NCBI GenBank assembly: GCA_040902895.1
Contig: JBBDWL010000148.1
Span: 1-64,000, forward strand
DNA from: JALYRV01 sp040902895
GTDB taxonomy: Bacteria; Acidobacteriota; Vicinamibacteria; Vicinamibacterales; SCN-69-37
Direction of reading: 5' to 3'
DNA: 64,000 nt
Positions 52,455 through 60,359 of the stretch are shown in pieces. How positions within the stretch are numbered: the stretch's first letter is position 1; every line of letters begins with the position of its first letter. The translations under genes and the position numbers were made by a program. A model generated the notes under the pieces. The model did no database searches, was not told the DNA's origin, and saw only the letters and a list, made by a program, of their open reading frames with translations.

Positions 52455-52663
52455 TACGAGCCGGACTTTCTGACGTTCTCCGCTCTCGGGCCCTTGGGAC
52501 CCTGTCCCGTTTCGAAAGTCACCGAATCACCCTCACGCAGCTGGTCGAACGGAACCGCGCATGACGACTGGTGGAAAAAGTATTCGTTGCCGTCCGCGGC
52601 GGCCACGAAGCCGAAGCCCTTGTCGCTGACGAGTCTCTTAACTGTGCCGTTGGTAGAAGCCAT
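52454..52663 (-). CDS. Cold-shock domain protein (Csp family)
   Basis: A 69-residue CspA-family protein that binds single-stranded RNA/DNA. RNP1 reads KGFGFVAA and RNP2 EYFFHQSS (FVHxS-like), with GTVKRLVSDKGFGFV at the start. The ATG at 52663 is six bases after TATAGT (52675-52670, minus), giving a leaderless mRNA; the frame open upstream is not Csp-like. Its stop overlaps the 58-codon zinc-ribbon gene. Confidence 0.92.
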   Translation of the reverse strand: MASTNGTVKRLVSDKGFGFVAAADGNEYFFHQSSCAVPFDQLREGDSVTFETGQGPKGPRAENVRKSGS

Positions 52664-52669
52664 CCCCCC

Positions 52670-52675
52670 ACTATA
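52670..52675 (-). promoter_or_regulatory. -10 box TATAGT of the cold-shock gene
   Basis: TATAGT on the minus strand, separated by six G residues (in mRNA sense) from the ATG at 52663. The lack of a leader is unlike the long leaders of enterobacterial csp genes. Confidence 0.45.
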
Positions 52676-52697
52676 CCCGAACTGTCGACCTCGGGAT

Positions 52698-53993
52698 CTA
52701 CCGTCCGGCTCGATACAGGTAATCGGCCACCGCCGTGGCCATGGCGCGCATTCCCACCACCAGGGCGTCTTCATCGATGTCGAAGTGCTCGGTGTGAATC
52801 ATGGCGGTGATGTTCTTCCTGGGATTCGCGACGCCCAGAAAGAAGTAAAACCCGGGCACTCTGCGCTGGAAATACGCGAAATCCTCGGCCCCCATCTGGG
52901 CCGGCGGCGCCAGCACGCCGGCCGCGCCGGCCACCGCCTGCAGGGCCGGCAGCGAGGCCTTCGCGAGCGCGGGATCGTTGAAGGTCACAGGCGCGCCCTC
53001 CTCATATTTGAGGGTATAGGTGGCGCCGAAGCTCGAGGTGATGCCTTTGACGATGGCGTCCATTTTCCCTTTGATGATGGACGGCCCTTCGGTATCGAGC
53101 GAGCGCACGGTGCCCGTCAGCGACACCTCGTCGGCAATGATGTTGAACCGGTTGCCGCCCTGCACGATGCCCACGCTCACCACCGTCGGTTTTTGCGCGT
53201 CGATCTGACGGCTGGGGATCGTCTGCAGCGCCATGATGACCTGCGCGGCGATCGGGACGGGATCGATGCCGGTATGCGGATAGGCGCCATGTGTTTTCTT
53301 GCCGGTGATCGTCACGGTGAAGCGATCGGCGCTGGCCATGGCGGGGCCAATGTTCGCGCCCACCTGTCCGACTTCGAGCGTCGGCATCACGTGCAGCCCG
53401 AAGATGGCCGCCGGCGCCGGATCCTCGAACGCGCCATCATCGAGCATCCGCAGCGCGCCGGTGCGGCCGCCGTCGGGATCGCCTTCCTCGGCGGGCTGAA
53501 ACAGGAACGTGATCGTGCCCGGCAGGTCGGCTTTCATCCGGCTGAAGATTTCAGCGACGCCGAGTCCGATGGCCGTGTGCGCGTCGTGGCCGCACGCGTG
53601 CTTCACGTTCGGCACCGTCGATTTGTAGGGCACGTCGATCAGCTCGGGGATCGGCAGCGCGTCCATGTCGGCGCGGATGGCGACGACCGGGCCCGGCCTT
53701 CCGCCTTTGAGCACACCCACGACGCCGGTGACGCCGACGCCGGTGCGCACCTCATACCCGAGCGCCTTCAGGCGCGCGGCGACGAGCGCGGCCGTTCGGG
53801 TCTCACGGAACCCGAGCTCGGGATGGCGATGAATGTCGCGGCGCACCTCGATGACGGCGGGATGCAGCTCGCGGCTCACACGATCGATCTGATCGCGCAC
53901 GCCCTGCGGCACAGCCAGCGTCTGAGCGGTGACCGGCGCAGGGGCTGCGATGAGGGCGAGAACGGCGGCGAACGCCAGGCGATGCAATGACAT
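52698..53993 (-). CDS. Exported M20-family amidohydrolase (hippurate hydrolase/IAA-amino acid hydrolase type)
   Basis: A 431-residue secreted M20D amidohydrolase: signal peptide about 1-23, metal motif HACGHDAH with Cys and His ligands, PAEEG with the catalytic Glu, GLHVMP, THGAYPH and the C-terminal AQMGAEDFAYF. It should remove N-acyl or aminoacyl groups from amino acid conjugates. ATG 53993 follows TATCCT (54007-54002, minus) by 8 bases. Divergent from the M19 gene, 19 bases away. Confidence 0.9.
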   Translation of the reverse strand: MSLHRLAFAAVLALIAAPAPVTAQTLAVPQGVRDQIDRVSRELHPAVIEVRRDIHRHPELGFRETRTAALVAARLKALGYEVRTGVGVTGVVGVLKGGRPGPVVAIRADMDALPIPELIDVPYKSTVPNVKHACGHDAHTAIGLGVAEIFSRMKADLPGTITFLFQPAEEGDPDGGRTGALRMLDDGAFEDPAPAAIFGLHVMPTLEVGQVGANIGPAMASADRFTVTITGKKTHGAYPHTGIDPVPIAAQVIMALQTIPSRQIDAQKPTVVSVGIVQGGNRFNIIADEVSLTGTVRSLDTEGPSIIKGKMDAIVKGITSSFGATYTLKYEEGAPVTFNDPALAKASLPALQAVAGAAGVLAPPAQMGAEDFAYFQRRVPGFYFFLGVANPRKNITAMIHTEHFDIDEDALVVGMRAMATAVADYLYRAGR

Positions 53994-54012
53994 AATCCGG
54001 AAGGATAGCCGA

Positions 54013-55275
54013 ATGCGACACATCATGACTTTCATCCTCACAGCCGCCGCGGCGGCAGCCACAGGCGCATGCGGCGCCGCCAGTCCGGCGGCGGAAGCGG
54101 CGCCGCAGCAGCAATTACTCGAGAGAGCCCGGGCGCTTCACACGCAGGTGCCGCTGATCGATGGACACAACGACTTTCCATGGGAAGTACGGGAGAAGTC
54201 GGCCGGGAACGTCGATGCGCGCGACATGCGCGACAAAGTCGAGGGCCACACCGACATCGCGCGGCTTCGCGCGGGCGGCGTCGGCGCGCAGTTCTGGTCG
54301 GTCTACGTTCCCGCCACGCTGCAGGGACAGGCCGCGGTGACGGCGACACTCGAGCAGATCGACATCGTGCATCGCATGATGCGCAAGTATCCCGACACGT
54401 TCGAGCTGGCGCTGACGGCGGCCGACATCGAGCGCATCTTCGCGAGCGGCAAGATCGCGTCGCTCATCGGCATGGAGGGCGGCCACTCGATCGACAACTC
54501 GCTCGGCACGCTGCGCATGATGCATCGGCTCGGCGCGCGTTACATGACGATCACGCACTCGTTGAACATCCCGTGGGCCGACTCGGGCACCGACAAGCCG
54601 GTGCTTGGCGGGCTGTCGCCGTTCGGCGAGACGGTGATTCGCGAGATGAACTGGCTCGGCATGCTCGTCGACCTCAGTCACGTCTCGCCCGACACCATGG
54701 CCGACGCCATCCGCGTGAGCGACGCTCCGGTCATCTTTTCGCACTCCTCGGCGCGCGGCGTCACGAACGTGCCCCGCAACGTGCCCGACGAAATCCTGCG
54801 CGAGCTGCCGAAGAAAGACGGCGTGGTGATGGTGACGTTCGTGCCGGGCTTCATTTCGCAGGACGTGGCCGATCGAAGCGCGCGCGAGACCGCCGAAACC
54901 GCGCGCCTTCGGGCGCAGGCGGGCGCGACCGACGCGAGCGTCGCCAAGGGCATCGCCGCCTGGCGCGAGGCTAACCCCCTGCCTTCTGCCACTCTCGCGC
55001 AGGTTGCGGATCACATCGATCACATCCGCAAAGTCGCCGGCGTCGACCATGTCGGCATCGGCGGCGACTTCGACGGCATCACGACCGTGCCGAAGGGGCT
55101 CGAAGACGTTTCCACGTATCCGGCGCTCACCGCGGAACTGCTCCGCCGCAACTATTCGGACGATGACGTCAAGAAGATCCTCGGTCTCAACACGCTGCGC
55201 GTGATGAAGAAGGCTGAAGCTGTCGCCGCTCGCCTGCAGAAAGAACGGGGCCCTTCCTCAGAAAAGATGAAGTGA
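54013..55275 (+). CDS. Exported M19-family dipeptidase
   Basis: A 420-residue membrane-dipeptidase (renal dipeptidase) family protein. Metal ligands H52 and D54 in IDGHNDFP, the bridging Glu in GMEGGHSID, His in THSLNIPWADSG and SHSSARG, and GGDFDGI are seen. N-terminus MRHIMTFILTAAAAAATGAC may be a signal or lipoprotein peptide with C20, though the lipobox is weak. AAGGA eight bases before the ATG. Its stop overlaps the SGNH gene in GTGA. Likely part of peptide scavenging with the M20 genes. Confidence 0.9.
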   Translation: MRHIMTFILTAAAAAATGACGAASPAAEAAPQQQLLERARALHTQVPLIDGHNDFPWEVREKSAGNVDARDMRDKVEGHTDIARLRAGGVGAQFWSVYVPATLQGQAAVTATLEQIDIVHRMMRKYPDTFELALTAADIERIFASGKIASLIGMEGGHSIDNSLGTLRMMHRLGARYMTITHSLNIPWADSGTDKPVLGGLSPFGETVIREMNWLGMLVDLSHVSPDTMADAIRVSDAPVIFSHSSARGVTNVPRNVPDEILRELPKKDGVVMVTFVPGFISQDVADRSARETAETARLRAQAGATDASVAKGIAAWREANPLPSATLAQVADHIDHIRKVAGVDHVGIGGDFDGITTVPKGLEDVSTYPALTAELLRRNYSDDDVKKILGLNTLRVMKKAEAVAARLQKERGPSSEKMK

Positions 55276-55877
55276 CTGTCATCGTCGCCCTCGGAGACTC
55301 GACGACGGCGGGGACGCCGCTGTTCAAGTCGCCTGTCGAGGCGCCACCACGCGGCGAGGGGGACGAGACCAGCCAGTTCGCCTACTGGCTGATGAAGGCG
55401 AATCCCGCCTGGCAGGTGCTGAACCGCGGCGTGAACGGCGAACGCAGCGATCAGATCCGCGCGCGCTGGGACCGCGACGTCGCGGCGGCGAACCCCGCGG
55501 CCGTGATCATCATCGCCGGCGTCAACGACGTCTATCAGGGCCGGCCGGTCGAGCACGTCACGCGCGAGCTTCGCGCGATGTATGACCTGGCCGCCGCGGC
55601 GAAAATTCCGGTCGTCGCGGGCTCGATCGTTCCCTACAACACGGCCACGCCCGATCAGAACGCCGCCATGCGCGCGATCAATGACTGGATCCGCGCCGAG
55701 GCCGATCGCGACGCGAACATCGTCTTCGCCGATACGCGCGGCGCGGTGGCGCGCGATGACAACGCTGACATGCTGCGAGGATCACCGGACGGACTGCATC
55801 CAGATGTAGACGGGTATCGGAGGATGGGGGAGGCGTTGTCTCCGGCAATTGCCGCCATCGTCGGCTCGGCTCGATGA
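55272..55877 (+). CDS. SGNH/GDSL-family hydrolase
   Basis: A 201-residue SGNH hydrolase: block I GDSTTAG with the Ser nucleophile (residue 10), block II Gly in NRGVNGERSDQI, block III Asn in IAGVNDVYQG, and block V DGLHPDVDGYRRMG with the catalytic Asp/His. An esterase or lysophospholipase-like activity is expected. No signal peptide is seen. It starts with GTG overlapping the M19 stop, so the two are coupled. A GC hairpin (55886-55902) follows. Confidence 0.88.
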   Translation: MTVIVALGDSTTAGTPLFKSPVEAPPRGEGDETSQFAYWLMKANPAWQVLNRGVNGERSDQIRARWDRDVAAANPAAVIIIAGVNDVYQGRPVEHVTRELRAMYDLAAAAKIPVVAGSIVPYNTATPDQNAAMRAINDWIRAEADRDANIVFADTRGAVARDDNADMLRGSPDGLHPDVDGYRRMGEALSPAIAAIVGSAR

Positions 55878-55885
55878 CGGGTATT

Positions 55886-55902
55886 CCTCGGCGCCGCCGA
55901 GG
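55886..55902 (+). terminator. Hairpin after the SGNH gene
   Basis: CCTCGGC (55886-55892) and GCCGAGG (55896-55902) with a 3-base loop lie 8 bases after the stop. The downstream T-run is weak, so the terminator role is tentative. Confidence 0.4.
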
Positions 55903-55919
55903 TTGAGCTGCCGCTGAAC

Positions 55920-55989
55920 TGAGCTCGGGTAGCTCCCGCCGGCGTCGAAAACCCACGACACGCCGCCGGCAGGAGCTACCACTCGCTCA
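55920..55989. repeat. REP-like inverted repeat
   Basis: GGTAGCTCCCGCCGGCG (55928-55944) pairs with CGCCGGCAGGAGCTACC (55964-55980) with one mismatch, and TGAGC outside pairs as well. It lies between convergent genes. Another short hairpin (GCAGGC/GCCTGC) follows at about 56014-56032. Confidence 0.65.
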
Positions 55990-56040
55990 GTGCGGCCGCG
56001 CGAGCAACAGCCGGCAGGCCGTTGTGCCTGCCTGCTCACA

Positions 56041-56086
56041 CCGACAACCAGCAACCGACAACCGACAACCGGTTACCGGCAACCGA
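56041..56086 (-). repeat. Heptamer tandem repeat (GTTGYYG) directly after the TonB gene
   Basis: On the minus strand the TGA stop is followed by TCG and then GTTGCCG, GTAACCG, GTTGTCG, GTTGTCG, GTTGCTG, GTTGTCG and GTGTGAG in register. Copy 1 of this family follows sufD; another precedes the M20 gene. Confidence 0.8.
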
Positions 56087-58438
56087 TCAGAAGAACTTGA
56101 CCGAGTACGTCGCCTTGATCCCCCTGCCCATCTCCGGCGCGAGATCTTTGATGAACGACGTGTGCAGCCGGTATTCCTCGTTGGTCAGGTTGTAGCCTTC
56201 AATTGTGAAGATGTGCGTGAGGTGCTGCTGGCCGTGCACGTACATCGCGTTGAGGTTGAACAGCGTCGAGCCGCCGGTGGGCGTTTCGTCGCGGAAGACG
56301 CGCGATTGCCGCGCGGTGAAGACGAGCTCCGGTGAAATCGTGAGATTGCGCCACGGGAATTCGAGCTCGAAACGTCCCTGCACCGCCGGAATGCGCGGCA
56401 GATGCTCGCCGGTGCCGGTCAGCCGCGCGCGCACCAGGCCGACGTCGGCATTGACGTGCATCCAGGGCACGAGTTCCAGGTGCGCCGATGCGTCGACGCC
56501 GGTGAACCGGCTGTCGGCCTGCTGATACGTTGCGAGCCGCAGGCCCTCGATTTCGACGTCCTGCGCATCCAGAAACACGAAATCACTGATGCCGTACGTG
56601 TAGAGATTGATTTCCGCGCGTGCCTTCGTGCCGCGGCCGCGCAGGCTCACGTCGAAGCCAAGCGTGTTCTCGGTTGAGAGGTTGGGATTGCCGACCTCGA
56701 ACGCCAGGTTCCCGATGTGCGGGCCGAAGTTGTACAGCTCTTCGAGCGCCGGCGCGCGCGACGCGCGCGAGACATTCGCCACGAGCGCCGCGTTCGGACT
56801 GAACTCCACGTGCACGCCGGCCGATCCCGACACGCCGGTGAAATCTCGATTGCGCACCGGCGGCGGGCACGCGCCCACGACCGCGATGCACACGTCGGGC
56901 TCCGGCGCCGCTCCCGTGCGGGACTCGACGTCGTACGCGTTTCGCTCGAGGCGCGCGCCAAACTGCAGTCGCACCCGGCCGAAGTCCGCTTCCTCGTAGA
57001 CGAACGCCGAGAGCGACGACTGCTTCGTCGCGGGCGCGAGTGCCTCTTCACCGACGGCTTCGTAATCGCGGAAAAACGTCTCGATGCCCATGCGTCCGCT
57101 CAGCCGGCCAAGGGGCTTCTGTCTGACCTCGCCGCGCAGCGTCGCGACGCTGTTGTTGAAGGTGGTGCCCACCTCTTCGCGCGCGCCGTCGATCTCGAGC
57201 TCCTGGTGCTGATAGTCGAGAAAACTGAAGATCAGATGCGCGCCGTCGACGAAGCGGCCCTGCAGGTTCTGCAGTCCGGCGTCGACTCTGAGATCCAGGC
57301 GATCCGACTTCAGATCGACGAACGCTTCCTCTTCCACGTGCACGCCTTCTTCTTCCTCTTCCTCCTCGTGATGATGGAACTCGCCGGCGAACGGAATGCC
57401 GAAGCGCGAGTTCTCGAACTTCACGCCCGCGCCGAAGAACCCGCGCGCGCCGGTCCATCCCACGCCGCCGCCGGCATTGGCGAGACGCGTCTTGGAGTTC
57501 TCGATCGGCCCGATCGGCGTGTCGTAGTCGCCGCTGCGCCGCCCGCCGCCGTTGGCCCACACCATCCACCGCCCGTTGCCGTACTGCAGCGATCCATTGC
57601 CGCCCGCCTGAGTATTCGCGCTGCTGCCGTCGAGCGTGACGCTGCCGAGCAGCCCCGAGAACGGCGACTGCCTGAACGCCTCTTGCGGCGTGATCGCGTT
57701 GACGACACCGCCGAGCGCGTTGCTGCCATAGAGCAGCGTCGCGGGGCCCTTGACGACCTCGAGCCGCTGCAGGCTCGCAGGATCGATCGACGTGCCGTGA
57801 TCGCCCGACTGGCTCGAGAGATCGCCGGTGCGTATGCCGTCCTGCATGATCAGCACGCGGTCGCCGTCGAAGCCACGGATGATCGGCCGCGTGGTGCCGG
57901 GCCCGAACGATCGCTTCGCGATGCCGGCCTGCCCTTCGAGCACGTCGGCGAGCGACACGCCCATGTTCTTCGCGAGCTCCACCGTGTCGAGGCTGGTGAT
58001 CGAATTGAAGGATTCGAACGTCGTGGTCTGTCCTGTCGCACTGGCCGTGACCACGACTTCTTCGTGCAACGCTTCGAGCGAGAGCTTGAAATCCGCGGTG
58101 GTTGACTGGCCCGCGACAATCGTGACGCGCTGGCTGCCCGTGGTCAGATGTTCGCGCTGCGCGATGACTTCATAGGTGCCGGGCGCAAGACCCGTGATCG
58201 TATAGCTGCCGTCCTCCAGGGTTGTCGTCGTTCGAGGCGATTCGATCAAGAGCACCAGCGCACCGTGAACCGGCTGGCCCGTATCGAGTGCGACTTTTCC
58301 GGTGATGCTGCCGGTGCCCACCGGTTGTTGAGGGGACGGTGGAGCCGTTGGTGGTGGAACAGGCGGCGGCGTCTGCGCGGAGGCGGATGCTGCCGTCAAT
58401 AAGACCGTGATGACTGAGGCGATAACAAGCCGGACCAT
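56087..58438 (-). CDS. TonB-dependent receptor with carboxypeptidase-regulatory-like N-terminus, probable metal importer
   Basis: A 783-residue outer-membrane receptor: signal peptide about 1-22; a Pro-rich linker; a carboxypeptidase regulatory-like domain about 40-120 (GSITGKVALDTGQPVHGALV); the plug (about 130-240) with PIIRGFDGDRVLIMQDGIRTGD; and a barrel ending in KATYSVKFF. An extracellular loop reads FHHHEEEEEEEGVHVEEE, a His/Glu-rich stretch like that of zinc receptors of the ZnuD kind. With the His-rich small protein upstream, uptake of Zn or another divalent metal is proposed. GAGG six bases before the ATG; the frame is open upstream without likeness. Confidence 0.88.
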   Translation of the reverse strand: MVRLVIASVITVLLTAASASAQTPPPVPPPTAPPSPQQPVGTGSITGKVALDTGQPVHGALVLLIESPRTTTTLEDGSYTITGLAPGTYEVIAQREHLTTGSQRVTIVAGQSTTADFKLSLEALHEEVVVTASATGQTTTFESFNSITSLDTVELAKNMGVSLADVLEGQAGIAKRSFGPGTTRPIIRGFDGDRVLIMQDGIRTGDLSSQSGDHGTSIDPASLQRLEVVKGPATLLYGSNALGGVVNAITPQEAFRQSPFSGLLGSVTLDGSSANTQAGGNGSLQYGNGRWMVWANGGGRRSGDYDTPIGPIENSKTRLANAGGGVGWTGARGFFGAGVKFENSRFGIPFAGEFHHHEEEEEEEGVHVEEEAFVDLKSDRLDLRVDAGLQNLQGRFVDGAHLIFSFLDYQHQELEIDGAREEVGTTFNNSVATLRGEVRQKPLGRLSGRMGIETFFRDYEAVGEEALAPATKQSSLSAFVYEEADFGRVRLQFGARLERNAYDVESRTGAAPEPDVCIAVVGACPPPVRNRDFTGVSGSAGVHVEFSPNAALVANVSRASRAPALEELYNFGPHIGNLAFEVGNPNLSTENTLGFDVSLRGRGTKARAEINLYTYGISDFVFLDAQDVEIEGLRLATYQQADSRFTGVDASAHLELVPWMHVNADVGLVRARLTGTGEHLPRIPAVQGRFELEFPWRNLTISPELVFTARQSRVFRDETPTGGSTLFNLNAMYVHGQQHLTHIFTIEGYNLTNEEYRLHTSFIKDLAPEMGRGIKATYSVKFF

Positions 58439-58529
58439 GAGTATCCTCGCTATGCAAACCAATAACCCGACAAAGCACAGTCGCAGGCAACCTGCGATGT
58501 GCACCAAAAACCGGAATGTCGAAACGGGT

Positions 58530-58886
58530 TTAGAGCGAGGGAGGACCGCGCGTGAGGTCGGCGCCGACATCGGCGCGCTGCGCGGCGCTGCCGTCTGGCT
58601 GGACGATCGCGGTGTGATGGTGCCCGGCGGCCAGGAGGATCTGCGCGAATGACGCGCCGCGCACCGAACGTGTGAGATGACACGCCGCGCAGTGATCCGG
58701 CAGCGGCTCGTCCTGCCGGCTCAGCCGGTGCGCGCCGTGATCGTGCGACGCGGCAATTGCCGGAACGCAGTCGCTGTCGACGGCCAGATGACCGGCCGCA
58801 AGTGGCGCGGCCGACGCGAAGAACATGGCGGCCGCCGCCAGCCATGCGGGCACCGCGCGTCGTATCGCTGCCGCCGAACAGGTCAT
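58530..58886 (-). CDS. Exported His-rich small protein (DUF2946-like)
   Basis: A 118-residue secreted protein: signal or membrane helix about 9-31, then SHDHGAH, DHCAACH (a CxxCH-like motif that may bind metal or haem) and AAGHHHTAI. Small exported His/Cys proteins of this kind often sit next to TonB receptors for copper or zinc. It precedes the TonB gene on the same strand with a 91-base gap. TATAGT (58898-58893, minus) is six bases before the ATG. Metal binding is inferred from composition. Confidence 0.72.
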   Translation of the reverse strand: MTCSAAAIRRAVPAWLAAAAMFFASAAPLAAGHLAVDSDCVPAIAASHDHGAHRLSRQDEPLPDHCAACHLTRSVRGASFAQILLAAGHHHTAIVQPDGSAAQRADVGADLTRGPPSL

Positions 58887-58892
58887 GCACTC

Positions 58893-58900
58893 ACTATAAT
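58893..58900. promoter_or_regulatory. Shared bidirectional -10 box ACTATAAT
   Basis: TATAAT (58895-58900) ends seven bases before the plus-strand ATG at 58908, and TATAGT (58898-58893) ends six bases before the minus-strand ATG at 58886. The two start codons are 21 bases apart, so both mRNAs must be leaderless if these boxes are used. Confidence 0.6.
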
Positions 58901-58907
58901 CCAGCGC

Positions 58908-60272
58908 ATGATGCGTGTGCTGCTCTCCGTCCTCTGTATTGGCCTTACAGCTGTTGCCGCAAGAGCCCCGCGTCAGGACGCAGCCGATCCCTATCGCGAC
59001 ACCGCCGCGCGATTGATCGCGGAGGCGCAGACCGGCGACGCCGGTTGGAACCGCCTTGCGGAGCTGACCGACACATTCGGCCCTCGGCTCAGCGGGTCGC
59101 GCAATCTCGAACGTGCGATCGCCTGGGCGCTCGCCGAGATGAGGAAAGACGGCCTCGACGCGCGGCTCGAACCGGTCACGGTGCCGGTCTGGGTGCGCGG
59201 CGACGAGCGCCTCGACATGCTGCAGCCTGCCGAACAGCCCATCACGATGCTTGGTCTCGGCGGAAGTATCGCAACTCCAGATGCCGGGATCGAAGCACCG
59301 CTGCTCATCGTCAAGTCATTCGACGATCTGAAGGCGAATGCGGCGCGCGCACGCGGTCGCATCGTTCTCTATAACGTGCCGTTCACGACGTACGGGCAGA
59401 CGGTCGTCTACCGATCGACCGGCGCATCGGAAGCCGCGAAGCTCGGCGCCGTCGCATCGCTCGTGCGCTCGGTCGGACCCGTGGGCCTGCGCACGCCGCA
59501 TACCGGCGCGTTGAATTACGCCGCTGATGTCGCGAAGATCCCGGCCGCCGCGATTCCGGTCGAAGATGCCGAACGCCTGCAGCGGCTGCAGGATCGCGGC
59601 GTGCCAATCGTGCTGCGGCTGCGGATGCAGGCGCGCATGGCGGCCGACGCGCAGTCGTCAAATGTGGTCGGCGAGATCCGGGGACGCGAAAACCCGGACG
59701 AGATCGTGCTCGTCGGCGGCCACTTCGATTCGTGGGATGTCGGCACGGGCGCGAGCGATGACGGGGTTGGATGCATCGTCACGTGGGAAGCGGTGCGGCT
59801 GATCAAGAAGCTGGGACTGCAGCCGCGCCGCACGATTCGCGTTGTGCTCTGGACCAACGAAGAGAACGGCCTGCGAGGCGCGACGTCGTATGCCGAACGG
59901 CATGCCGGCACCGCCCGGAACCATGTGCTCGCCTTCGAAGCTGATTCGGGCGTGTTCGCGCCGGCGTCAATCGGTCTCAGCGGTTCTGACGCCGCACGCG
60001 CGGTGATGCGGCGCGTCATGACATTGCTCGCGCCGCTTGGCCTGCAGACGCTTGGGCCGGCCGGCGGCGGCGCCGACATCGGCCCGATCGCGCAGGCCGG
60101 AGGCGTGCCGACGATGTCGTACAACGGCGATTCGACGAGATACTTCACGATTCATCACACGCCGGCCGACACGATCGATCGGATGTCGAAGGATGAAGTC
60201 GCGAAAGCCGTCGCGGCGATCGCGGTCATCACGTACGTAACGGCGGATATGCCGGAGCGGCTGCCGCGCTAA
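58908..60272 (+). CDS. Exported M28-family aminopeptidase/carboxypeptidase, copy A
   Basis: A 454-residue secreted zinc peptidase: signal peptide about 1-22 (MMRVLLSVLCIGLTAVAARA), PA domain region about 95-225 with GASEAAKLGAVASLVRS, then the M28 core with GGHFDSWDVGTGASDD (His, Asp), TNEENG (catalytic Glu), EADSG, and HHTPADTID as last zinc ligand. It resembles mammalian plasma glutamate carboxypeptidase. TATAAT ends seven bases before the ATG. An inverted-repeat element starts in its stop codon and separates it from the next M28 gene. Confidence 0.9.
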   Translation: MMRVLLSVLCIGLTAVAARAPRQDAADPYRDTAARLIAEAQTGDAGWNRLAELTDTFGPRLSGSRNLERAIAWALAEMRKDGLDARLEPVTVPVWVRGDERLDMLQPAEQPITMLGLGGSIATPDAGIEAPLLIVKSFDDLKANAARARGRIVLYNVPFTTYGQTVVYRSTGASEAAKLGAVASLVRSVGPVGLRTPHTGALNYAADVAKIPAAAIPVEDAERLQRLQDRGVPIVLRLRMQARMAADAQSSNVVGEIRGRENPDEIVLVGGHFDSWDVGTGASDDGVGCIVTWEAVRLIKKLGLQPRRTIRVVLWTNEENGLRGATSYAERHAGTARNHVLAFEADSGVFAPASIGLSGSDAARAVMRRVMTLLAPLGLQTLGPAGGGADIGPIAQAGGVPTMSYNGDSTRYFTIHHTPADTIDRMSKDEVAKAVAAIAVITYVTADMPERLPR

Positions 60273-60348
60273 AAAATGGGGACGGGTCTCAATTATTCAC
60301 TGGTGTCGAACTGCTCCCCGTGAATAATTGAGACCCGTCCCCATTTTT
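60272..60348. repeat. Inverted-repeat element with core GGGGACGGGTCT, copy 2
   Basis: Perfect 29-base arms (60272-60300 and 60320-60348) with a 19-base loop; the arms begin AAAAATGGGGACGGGTCTC and continue AATTATTCAC. The first base is the last A of the TAA stop of the M28 gene. Core equals copy 1 at 12424-12487 apart from one extra C and arm ends, while loops differ. Confidence 0.85.
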
Positions 60349-60359
60349 CGGAGGCTTGC

